A DNA stretch of 27,915 nucleotides, from positions 1-27,915 of the forward strand of contig RCAB01000671.1 of NCBI GenBank assembly GCA_003640385.1. The letters are read 5' to 3'. Below the pieces are notes generated by a model. It saw only the letters and a program-made list of their open reading frames with translations. It ran no database searches and was not told where the DNA came from. Shown in pieces: positions 1 through 11,594 of this stretch. The position numbers and the translations under genes are program-made. Positions within the stretch are counted from its first letter, which is position 1. Each line of letters begins with the position of its first letter. The DNA is from Setaria digitata. Its lineage: Eukaryota; Nematoda; Chromadorea; Rhabditida; Setariidae.

Positions 1-290
1 ACGTTTAAGACTTTCCTTCACCTAATACAGAATCCATAACGTTTAAGACTTTCTTTCACCTAATACAGAATCCATAACGTTTGAGATGTTCCTTCATCTA
101 ATACAAAATATACAGAATCCATAACGTTTGAGACTTTCCTTCATCTAATACAGAATCCATAACGTTTGAGATGTTCCTTCACCTAATACAAAATATACAG
201 AATCCATAACGTTTGAGACTTTCCTTCATCTAATACAGAATCCATAACGTTTAAAAGTTTTCTCTATCTGAATCCTCACGGTTTAAAAAT
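1..290. repeat. Tandem array of 38-bp and 47-bp units
   Basis: Six head-to-tail copies start at 1, 39, 77, 124, 162 and 209, each beginning ACGTTT(A/G)AGA and ending AGAATCCATA. Copies 1, 2, 4 and 6 are 38 bp. Copies 3 and 5 are 47 bp because they carry an extra 9-bp AAAATATAC-type insertion before the common end, and they also share a GATGTT variant. A seventh, decayed copy runs from 247 to about 290. The alternation 38-38-47-38-47-38 suggests a higher-order unit of 85 bp (47+38). The array starts at the window edge, so its full length is unknown. No coding potential is seen. Confidence 0.93.
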
Positions 291-312
291 CCGTAATTTT
301 ATTAATGCTTTT

Positions 313-390
313 ACGGTGGCAGCGTACTTCTTTGCATCGCCATACGGAATGTTGAAGACTATGGAATGTAAAGAAGTATGTAGCCCCAGA
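313..390 (+). ncRNA. mir-1: mir-1 microRNA precursor
   Basis: The mature miR-1 sequence is at 362-383, beginning TGGAATGTAAAGAAGTATG, which matches the highly conserved animal miR-1. Bases 318-344 pair with 360-385, leaving a loop at about 345-359. The stem has the TACTTCTTT/AAAGAAGTA core and only a few mismatches or G-U pairs, with the mature strand on the 3' arm as in other animals. miR-1 is a muscle-enriched microRNA; this role is family knowledge and not visible here. No host gene is evident. The hairpin lies just downstream of the tandem array and converges on the 3' end of the minus-strand carboxypeptidase gene. Confidence 0.95.
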
Positions 391-1847
391 AGCTTCCATT
401 CATTTCCACCAATTAATTAATTTCTTTCTCATTGTTTCCATCTCTTTTGCACTGAACTTATGAATTATTTCAATAATGAAAAGGAAACGAATTATTAATT
501 CACTGCTACCTTATAATTGTTTTAAAATCATAAGATCAATATTCTTACGTGATCCTGTGAAATTATTATTGCAAACGTTACGTGAATATATGAAATTTTT
601 AATATCAAATTATTTGAATCAATAAAATTCTGCAGTTTTTAAAATTGTACTAATATTTGCAATTATGTAGAGCCAGTAAATTTTTGCATTCATTGATAGA
701 ATTTTCCGGATCATTTTATACAAATTATCTAGATAACATCTAATTTAATTGCAAACGTGTCATTGATAAATGATAATTGATATGCTATTATTAAATAATG
801 AAAAATTCAAACAAAAATCATGTCGAGATAAATTTTAAAAACTTCTTTTTAAAAACTTATTATTATTTTTTTTTTAATCCAAAACGACTAATATTTTTCA
901 TTCTCCCTTTCCTTTTCTTTTTCTGTTTGTTTCAACTGGTACGGATGATAGCTTTAAGTTTTATTGCACCATCGGTTCTATCCACCGTACAACTTCTGTA
1001 GGAAAGAAGCAAATGAATAATTTGCAATTTAATTAATATTAAAATGAAAATATGCATTACATCTACGTGTGCTGCCAGGTGTTACGTGTATGCATTTTAC
1101 ATTCGCATACATGCACTTCAATCCACGCCCATTTGCTCGTTGCATCTACGTCACGCCTGTACGTTGCACTTACGTGTATCCTATTCGTTACGAGTGCTTA
1201 TTTCTTGTGATATCAGAAATTTTATCGCTTGATTACAACACTCAGCAACAACAAACTTTTTCACATGGAACAATGATCGAATATTTCAAGTATTTAAGTA
1301 TTTAAGCTACTGGGCAATTATGATGTTGCATAAATTTCGCCCTTTTCACTTCATTCAAACAAAAAAAGTTAAAAAAATTATTGATTCCTTTTTTTGATAA
1401 CTATTTCTTTCATTAGACATTATCGAGATCGGAAGTATGAATTAATTACAAAAACATATGGCAGCATGCTGGAAATAATTCATCCAAATAATATATGCTA
1501 TATTGGTAAAAAAAAAAAGGAAAAGAAATTAGAATTCTCTTTTTTTATTTTAATGTTGTTTAAATTTCATTTTAATTAAGCATTGCGTGAAAAATATTCA
1601 AATGAAAGTTTATTTAATGACCATTCTTTAAATATCTAATCTAATTAGATTTATCAACTATGCTAGATGCTAAAATGAAAAAGAAAAAAATTTAGAATGG
1701 AGGAAAAAAGAAAACGATGCGCTAATTGAATTGATTGTTTTCCGTTGAAATTTAGTTTAAAATGCATTAAATCACTACGAAAAAGAAAGAAAATTATTTG
1801 GTGTTTGAAATTGAAAAAATTTACCAATTATTTTGTTAATTATCCAA
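391..1847. other. Intergenic region, mir-1 to carboxypeptidase 3' end
   Basis: No supportable gene is seen. The plus-strand open frames at 798-1001, 1044-1305 and 1394-1579 are short, low-complexity or match nothing I recognise. The stretch 1060-1210 is less AT-rich than its surroundings and repeats ACGT-containing words (TACGTG, CTACGTC, TTACGTG), but I cannot assign it. On the minus strand an AATAAA (plus-strand 1609-1614) lies about 230 bases past the carboxypeptidase stop and is a weak polyadenylation-signal candidate for that gene. Confidence 0.6.
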
Positions 1848-2374
1848 TTAAGAGCAATATTCACAAGTATGCTCACAATTCACTTTCATAAATTGATACT
1901 GTACAGTGCAAAGATCTGGATTACCTCGTAACCAAAATTTGCATGAATTTCGCTTATCATTACATTTCGGATCCGGAAAATGTGCACCGGAATTACCCAA
2001 ATGATCATTTCGTATTGTTGACGAAGATAAAGTTATAGCTGTTGAGGGTTGTCGTTTCGTATAGTTTGATAATGTTTGAATTGGTTTTAAATCATATCTT
2101 GAATTGATAATTTTGAACGGTTGTACGATATTTGTTATCAATAAACCGTTACCATTGCTGGTAGGTTTTCTGATAGTATCAATTTTCGATGTCGAATTTG
2201 TTGGAACCGTTTTAATGGTACCGTTACGAAAATAAACTGTAGAACCAATTGCTCGGGATTGGATCTCCTTATCAATCTCATCACTGATTGCATGATTTGG
2301 GACAGTTTTGATATTAGCTAATATCCGTGATATGCTACCAGTGTTTGGCTGAATTTTGGCTTCCTTGTTACTTG
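1848..2374 (-). other. Carboxypeptidase last exon: linker and ShK domain
   Basis: The acceptor TTTTATTCTAG precedes 2374. About 135 residues of Ser/Thr/Asn-rich, low-complexity sequence with several N-x-S/T sequons are followed by a ShK (SXC) module. Its cysteines are in the segments PKC, NSC, DLC, VNC, HTC and EYC, and the protein ends one residue after the sixth. ShK modules are common small disulfide-rich extensions of secreted nematode enzymes. This one is not an independent gene, because phase and position tie it to the M14 exons. Confidence 0.88.
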
Positions 2375-5300
2375 CTAGAATAAAAATTCCCAGAAACAAA
2401 AAATTCAATTAAGTTTTTCATGCATTTAAATGGTAATAGAAGAAAAGTTTTTAAATGATATTTTTATATAAATAAAAAGAGAGATTTTTGGCATTTCAAA
2501 AAAGAAACGGAAAAAGTATGTCAAAAAGTAAAGCTGAAAATTAATTGAAAAAAAAAAGAAAAACTAACGAATTTGATGATTTATAAATTGACCTAATACA
2601 GAAAGCGGTTCAGTATTCGTCGTTTTGACGTTTCTTATAACCAGTAATTCATTAGCACGAATAGTATCATCGATAACTGTTCGAACACCTTCCCAAGTTT
2701 CTACAGCTGTTGGAATTAGTTCATTTTTGTTTAGAATAAAACCATTTAATACTGAAAAAAAAAATTTTAAATGAAAAAAAAAAAGAAATTTTTTCATTTA
2801 ATGAAAAAGAAAGCAAATTTTCAAAAATGATATAATATGAAATAATATCAAAAATCATACAGATTTATTCTAGCCATTTTCATTTTATTTCATTTCTCTG
2901 TTTGTATCAATTATAGCTCCATTTTTTAAAATCTATTTTTAAATTAGAACTTTGAATAAATATTCAAATATAAAATACATAATTAAACATTCAAACATAA
3001 AATGTAAACAATGAAAACAATTAAATCACGTACACTCTAACTGAGGTCGAAGTTCAAGTAAGTAAACGAATTTCACACCAAGTACGTCTTTAGCCCAGTC
3101 ATCCGAACCACCAGATGCTGGTGCTGAAAATTTCCATTAAATTTTAATGCTGCTTAATTAAAAACCATTTGTAAAAAGATTTCATATTTTTTTTTTTTTA
3201 AATTAAAACAACAGATAACAGATAATGAAGAAACCTAAAATATCAGCTCCAGTACCAATTTGATATGTTGTTCCATAAACCTTCTTCAGTCGACTCACCG
3301 CTCGTTTTGCTGTACGTTTCTGTATGATTTTCATAAGACAAGTTTAAATAAAAAAAAATGAAAAATAAAAAAAAAAAAACAAAGTAAAATTACTTTATGA
3401 TATTTAATAATAAATATAAAAATTGAATATAATTTTCATAAGACAATTTCATAAGGAAAAATTTTCAAAACAGAAAAAAAGAAAAAACGAAATAAAAGTC
3501 TTTGACAATATTGTTAGCAAACATGAAAATCGAAATCGATAGATAAGAAAGGTAAAAGTGAAAGAATAGAAATAATTTGAAATTAAAAGAAATATTCATA
3601 AATTTCAAAAAATTCATTGCTTTTTACTAATGATTGCAAAGCATTTTATTTGCCAGACATATAAGCTGTACGTTATTTACGGAATAAATGTTCTAGCAAA
3701 GGAATAATATTAACAATTGTAATTAGTAAATCACCAGTTGCGCATAATTGTCTGGAAATGATTCCACTTTGTGGCTATATGGATGTATCCATAATTGAGC
3801 ATATGTGTGAAGCGTTATAAAACCGTCTAATTTACCTTGCATCTCAGGTGAAAGCAAAAAATCTCTTACCGCTCTGAAATTGTATACTCAAAAAACTTTT
3901 AAATGAAGAATTCATTATGCACTTAATTTGAGAAAACAAAAAACGAAATTTTCCATACATTTACATTCTTTTTTTTTCTTGAAATAATTTTTAATATTAT
4001 CAATAAAAATTTATTTGTTCGAATTAAAAAAAAAAAAAAAACATTTGCATGCAATAACAATAATTGATTTGTTTCAATTAATATAAAATGAAATTTAATA
4101 GCGGACAATAAAAAAAAAAAAAAAAGATTGAAGAAGAGATGAAAGAGAAGGAATTTAATTAACCATTTTCTGTTTTTGGAATATCTTTTTGATTGTCATA
4201 AAACAAAAAAGATTTTTACCTGAGTTACTAGTATTTGCCTAAACAATTTGGGTAAATTTTTTTTTTCTAACTTTTAATTTTCCAATCAAAATGTCGCTAT
4301 TATTAACGAAAACTAATTAATATTTTAGCTGTCTTGCCAAAATCTCCTTTTCTGATGTACAGCTCATATTTCTACCTAAGCCAATTTCATTTTTTATATG
4401 GACAATTTTTAGAATAGCATAATTATTGACTTTTTATATTCATTTTGAGTAAATATTTCTTCAATTTTTTTTTCTTTTTTAATTTGAAAAGCAGTTTTTG
4501 AAAATACCTCGTTTCCGGCTCACTAAATGCGCTTTCACCCTGATACAAATATGAACAAGGATTTTCACTTGAGCCCACTTCTGAAATTTACAAAATATAG
4601 AAATTTGTTAATTTAATCGCATTTTTGTGCTACTCTTATCAGAGTAAGTAGAGAAAATGATATGAAAAGATGAATTTTTTCCAATTCTATTTTGAATTCA
4701 GTTGCTTCTATTTTTTTTTTCTTTTTTTTTCAATCTTTGTTTATCTGTTTGTTTGCTTGCTTGTTTATTTAACGAACTGCAAACAGATCAACATGATTTA
4801 AATACGGCTTTCATCGATCACTCAAATTTATGATTTCTTCACAGATGAATTTCTTTATTGCATCATTTTTCCATCATTTCTCAGTAAAATTACAAAGAAA
4901 AAAAAAAAAAAAAAGAAACTAACAATAAAAAAAAAGAAAAAAATTCGAACCAGCCCAGTGAAAATCGAAATTTCGATTTAAATCAACTCCCTGACAACAT
5001 CGGCGACCACCCCATTGGGAACGAACGCACTTTTGTGGTGAACGATTTTTACGCCATAATCGAACCTGAAATGAGAAATTGATCACATAATTAGCTTTTA
5101 ATTGAGTATTATAAGCGCAATGGCATATGCTCTCCTGTTGTATGAGTATTTCTGCAATTATTATAAGTGCGACGACCATAACAAAAAGAATTATGTGCTT
5201 GGATAGCTTCCAATGCGTATCACTGATGATGCAAAAGTTATTTTTAGCTACTTATTGTACGCAGACTGCTATAGCAATAATTATCATTATGATTAAGTTG

Positions 5301-8300
5301 GTTCAAATTACATAATAGTGATAAAACAAGTGTATTTTTTCTCTTCTTTATTGTATGGATATCACTGTAACAATAAAAGTTACGTTAATACAATTGCTTA
5401 TAAATGATGATATATATATATATATAATACCGCTGAGTGCTTATTTTCATCATACTAATACTCAAACAATAATATAATGTTTCTTCGTAGTAATGAAATT
5501 TAGCAATTATATCGTGGAAATTAATAAATACGTGAATGAACATATGATAGAAATGCTTGGCACTTTATGCTTAACTAATTAATTAATGAGCGACAATTAA
5601 TAAAAGAACCTGAGGATTTGGTTTTGACCGTGTATATTCATAGCCATCTGGATTTAAGCATGGAAAAATATAAATATTAATTGATTTAATATATCGTGTT
5701 ATAATTGGATCCTTTCCGAATCCTGAGACCAACTAAAAAGTAATCTGTGCAATCTTTTATAAATTTTTCAAATAAATCGAAAAATTACATTTCGCTTTAA
5801 TTTTCAATTTCTTCCCTTGGAATTCACAAATTTGATGTATTCTTTTATTAGCCATAAGACAGGCACAATTCAAAAGAATTATGGAAATAAAATTAAAAAA
5901 AAAAGAGAGAACTGAGCATATTATATTCACTGTTCGTTTCTTTTTTTTTTCTTTGAAAATTTTTTTTTTTTTTCAAGTTTTCACTTTTTTCTTGTGAATA
6001 TTCGATTACCCTAAATATAACTGACAAAGGAATTCGTTTTCCAAAATTTACGAGAAAGCAGAAGTTGATGCAATCTTTCATACTTTGTGATTTTTGTTTG
6101 TCTAATCTCCTGGGTGATAAACTGATAAGTACCTGATTTATGAAATAAAGTGCTGTATGACTTGAAGCCCATTCTCGTGCGTGAATATTTCCGTCAATCC
6201 AAAATGCGCGTTTATTTGTATCACGTATTGGATAACCAATCTTAAACAGTATTAAATATTTCTAATCAGTCATATGCATTGCTAATTTAACACTATATTA
6301 TATTAATTAATTATCCAAAAAATTATATTGCTGACTTTTTAAAAGAGAATAGCAAGCAAGAAAAAATACTGAGGTAGTAAAAAAATACGTTAATCACTTG
6401 TCTGCATTTTTCTTTTAAATTATAATAGTTTAAAATTTTTCAATGATTTTAAACTGATAAATTTTTACTATAATAATATTTCATTACTAAGTGAAAAGAA
6501 TTATATATTTTTTTTTTTTAAAAAAAAAGGTAGAGTTATTGTTTTATAAAATCTCAGGTAAATTTACATATTATTATTTGATTTTCGAAAAAAAAAAAAA
6601 GAAATTGACAGTAATAAAAAGTAAAAGTTAACCTTTAACCCTTCAATTGGTGCACCCTCGTGTGAAACACCAATTCGTACAAGCTTTGTTATATGAGGAT
6701 AATAAAATTCAATTGTGCGCATATATTTTAGCATTTCTTTATATGAACCATAATCACCAAAACGATATTTCACTTTTAAATTGCTTACTTTTCTTAATGA
6801 TTCTTCTGAAACTGTTTAAAAAGAAAAAAAAAAAGTGAATTGAAAATGAAAAGAACAGAAAAATTAAATAAATAGATGTAGAGAAAGATGAACGGCAAAA
6901 CGGACGAAAGCACATTTTTATTCATTTAAAAATTAAATTTTATTATAAAAATTTCATTTCTTAGATTAATTTGAAAATAAATGAATGCTTTCTTTCTTTT
7001 TTTTTTTTTAAAAATACACTTTTATTACACATTTCAAAATTAAATCTTTTGATTTGATTTTTTAATAACGACTAATTTGCTAACTTAAAGGATTGCATTT
7101 TTTTGCTCAGTTAAAAATTAGATTTTACTCCAATTAATTGATTTTTCTGGTTTAAGCTAATTTGATTTTGATTAATTCATCAATCTCTCATTACTGTTTT
7201 CATTGCAGCAGAATAGTTTTTTTTTTTTTTTTGCTTCACAATTTTGAAAAAGAAATTTTTGCCGTGTTACGATGAAATAATATTCAAAATTTAAAACGAT
7301 TCTTCTGCCTATCAATGATTGGTGGCAAAAAAATTTCTGCAGTAATAAACTAATTAAACAAAAAAGGAAAATTAACATTCAGGGAGAGAAAAAAGTTTGC
7401 TTAATTTTCAGAAATAAACTTGGAAACTAAAAGTCACCTAATACTATTTATATGAGCATAAAAATGAATGTAAATTATCATTTAACAATTAAAAATATCA
7501 GTGCAGCACTCCATAACTTAATCTCAAAACCATTCAAATTTACAACTGAACAATTTTTTTTTTTTTTTTAACAAAAATGTAATGTCCATGTATATATACA
7601 TAAATCAATCAAGATTTCAAATGATTTTGTCTGTTGAAATATATAATATATATATATACATATATTTTTATACATAAATAATTGTTGTTAATGAAAAATT
7701 CTTAATAAAATCATTTATTAAAGACTCACGTGAATCATCTGCTTCTTCATCCAAAATTGGGTCATCTTTTAAATGAGCAAAAAATGATTCTAACAATGTA
7801 TCACGCTCTTTCATCGTCCTTCCAGCATTGTTTGCATTTCTCGGATAGATTTCATTCCGCTCGATCAAACTAAAAATCATTTCAAATCTTCTCATCTTTA
7901 ATATTTTTTGCAATTTAAAAATTTTTCTCATATATAGGAATTAAACTTTTGTATAAATTTATTTAACTTTTTTTTTTTTTTTTTTGGATATTTCAAAAAG
8001 TTGATATAGATTTGTTAGTTCGCAATGGGCAGTCCTGTTAATGGATATAATTTGATGTTCAATATCTCAATCGATCACTAAACTTGTCCCGTTAATTACA
8101 AAAATATTTCGTCTCAACTACCTGACTCATCATTTGGAAAATAAATCAAACTGAACAATAGTGTTTAGTACTTTTGTAACATATCAGATGAGTCTTCACA
8201 CTCAAATAATAGAATCTCGTCTTGAAAGTTTAGCTAAGAACTTTGTGCTAAAATTTCAACTTTTTTTTTTTTTGAATATATAAAGCATGATATTTGCTGA

Positions 8301-11300
8301 AAAACTGTGAACTAGTGAGTGATTATTAACTGTCGAAATGGTCGATAGAAGCAAAAAAAAAAAAGAAAAAAAGATTTGGCAGAAAGTAAGCGACACGTAA
8401 ATAGATTGACGTGGAATCACGTCAAACCTATTTGCTGTATTAAAGGCAATATTTAAATCAATTCTTAAAAAAAAAATCACTCAAACCTCTTTTTCATTTT
8501 TCCAACATATTAAAAGGGGTATTACTATTTTAAACTAATTAAATAATTAAATTTTGCTTCTTTCCTTGAAAAATTGCTAGCAAAAATTTGGTTTTTGTAT
8601 AAAAAAGATTCTATAACTAATAATATTTGCTTTGCCATTTGACATACAGTGTTGTATCATCTCGAAAATCAATCATTTTATTTGAAATGAACTAATTGAA
8701 TAATGTGCTCCAGTTTTTTTTAAATAGCAAGATAAATAAATTATTTGTATCCATCCAATTTGTCTTATATAATTAATCTTTTTCCTACATAAATAGCTTC
8801 GATTAATGAGCAAAGCGAACGAAATCTTAGTTTATTATCTGTCTTTAAGTATAATAAATTTATGCTTCATTTACATTTACGATAAATTCTGCTCTTTACA
8901 AAAAAAAAAAAAAAAATTTCCTTGAGAAAATTCGCAGCCTACAAAAATATCCTTAAGAGATTCGTAACTGTTATGGGGATATTAGTTAATGATAAGCAAA
9001 CAAGAAAGAAATTTGAAATAATTTATAAATTGATAAAAGAAATGTCAACAGCATTATACATAACTAAATTTTTTAATTAAATTACTAACATAATTTTATA
9101 ATTCAAGCATTAAGAAATATTTCGTGTCGTTTAGTTATCATAAATATGTCGTTTTTTCTCGTACAGTTAGGAATTTTTTCGTAGCACTGTAAAATTGCTA
9201 GAAAAAGCAATCAACAGCATTTTAAAAATATCTATTTAATTAAATTTTAACTTGCAAAATATTCTGCATAACCATATCGATGTAAAAAATTAATAAGAAA
9301 ACTTTGATAAATAATTTGCAATCGCTCCACTTTTTTTCCAACTATCTCTAATTAATAGCAACCATTTGTAAAAATTAAATTTAATACTTAAATTCCATTA
9401 CTGACTCCAGAAAGAGCTGAGTCAGGCAGTTCAGAATTTGTCTTCTAAGAGTGGCTATCAGCAATAATTAAATTTGAAAATTTTCATTAACTGTTTAATC
9501 GTAAATTAGAATGTGAAGAACTAAAAGAAAAATAAAAAAGGAAGAACACCAAGTTTATTGCAGTTTGTTAACTGATAAATTATAGCTCATATAAATTGTA
9601 AATTGTATATAACAATAACAACAAAAACATCAACAACAGCAAAAGCAAAAAAAAAACAAAAAATGTATGACATTTGGATTCAAAAAATTGTGTGAATTAA
9701 AAGTGGATGAATGAAAATAGAACTGGATGAAATTTTGGGGAAGAAAAAAAACTCAAAAAAAAAGGAAAAAAGCAAAACGTCAAAGTTGGACAAAAAAAAA
9801 AAAAAAGAAAGAAATGGAAAGAAAAGAAAAGATATTGTAAGAATTTAGGTGAATTTTCTTCGAAACTTTAATTTTTAATGCACTTTATTTTTTCTAAAGT
9901 ATTCCAATATGGCCTACTATTTGACACATATATACATATATATTTATATATATATATACATATATATGTATATGAATATTCATGCATAACAATTAGTTAC
10001 TTATATTAAGATTTTGCATTTTCTTTTTGTCCTCTTATAAATATTACAATTTTTACTCATATACTTACTTGTTCACGCATATGTACTCATTACATACTTA
10101 CTTATCTGTACTTATATTACACATTTCATTTATTTTTCTCACATGCTTCCTTGTTTTTTTCTTCGGAATTATTAGCAATTGTGAATGAGTGAATTTTCAT
10201 TTAGCTTTTCTGAATTTAACTTATTTATGCCACGAAAAAAAGGCCTTGGAGTTAATTGACATTTCACTAGGATGTTAACAATGAAAAAATGAAAAATTTT
10301 CAAATGCTACTTTTTGCTGCTATTTCAGGAGCTAGTTAACCATAATTAATGTGCTTAACTATGACAAAATTTTAGAACAATTTAAGCACGGAAATTAAAT
10401 TAAAACAAGAACGGTAATTAAATCATGTATGCAAAGCCGGTGAATAAAGAACAAGCAGTTTGTTAACTTTTTTCTTATTCTTATTCTTGAAATGAAATCA
10501 TACATATAGAAAAAATTTAACTAGTTTAAAAATGAAAATGGAAAAATAAGAACTTTCAGCATTTCAATTTCGAAAGCTGAAATCTAAAAACAAATAATTG
10601 TTCAAGAATCGCTCTAACGAATTCCTTTTGAGTTGAAATTTTTACATAAAATTAAAAAATATTGTGGCTGATTATTGTAAAAATCAGATATTGTATGTTT
10701 ATGTCACGTCAAAAGTTCAATTAATTATCAATTAATCGTTTTATTGTAATTAAAACGGTTGTGCTTCTGTATTGTCTGAAAGAGAAGTCATGCCATTGCT
10801 GAAGTTTTTCATTCGGTAGCTATTAGGAGTTTTTAGTGCCACAGTTTTAGTGTTAAATTTTCCAATTTGACAAATCTCTTGTAGAAGTGATAATTTTTTG
10901 ATAATTTTGATCGTCTTTGTTATAATGATTGAATTATTGTTATTTCATATCACAGCGACTTTGATATTGTTGTCAAAGCTTCGCAGAACATTTCTCTTTT
11001 ATTTAGGGCGATTTCTTTGTTAATTTTCTATTTTCTAGGTCTCTAAATATCATATCTTTCAGCATGTTTCCCCGCTGTTATGATCATTGAAGTATCTTTT
11101 GAAAATTTTGATGAGAAAATATCAATTAATTATTGCAAAAATTTTCACCTTCTTAATTGAAACAAATGTTTAACTTAATATCTAAAGACATCGACTGAAC
11201 TGATTATTGCTTATTAATGATACACCAACGCACTACTTATGAAATGCTACTTATCAGCGTGATAAAAATAGAAATTTCAAACATAAATCATTCCAAATCT

Positions 11301-11559
11301 CCTGTCCATTCTTTACTTAATTTGCGAAATTCTCTAGTTTCTTTTTTGTTTTCTATGAAAGCAATTCGAATTAAGATATTTCATCGCAAACATTGGATTT
11401 CTAAAATAATAATTGTTCCGGATGATAAACACAGTGTTATCCGATTACTCTACAAGTGATAGCGAAATTTTGAAATATGAAACAAATGCTTTCATTTCCA
11501 ATTAAGCATACAAGCTAGAGATAATAAATTAATTAATTGATCCATTATTATTATTATTA

Positions 11560-11594
<35 letters not shown>

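Noticed and set aside
798..1001. 67-codon hydrophobic open frame
   Set aside because: Phe/Leu/Lys-rich translation of AT-rich DNA with no family resemblance or splice context.
3262..3275. TGATATGTTGTT, a miR-90-like 5' end
   Set aside because: It is the antisense of carboxypeptidase exon 11 coding sequence (TTYQI), and no hairpin is evident.
6370..6390. TGAGGTAGTA, a let-7-like seed, on the plus strand
   Set aside because: It is followed by AAAAAAATACG rather than let-7 sequence, and no complementary arm (TACTACCTCA-like) lies nearby. It is a chance match in an intron.
8807..8825. GAGCAAA, a miR-87-like seed
   Set aside because: Only the seed matches and the local hairpin is too short for a precursor.
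9401..9424. CTGACTC/GAGTCAG inverted repeat
   Set aside because: A seven-base stem in AT-rich intronic DNA is too short to call a structured RNA or site.
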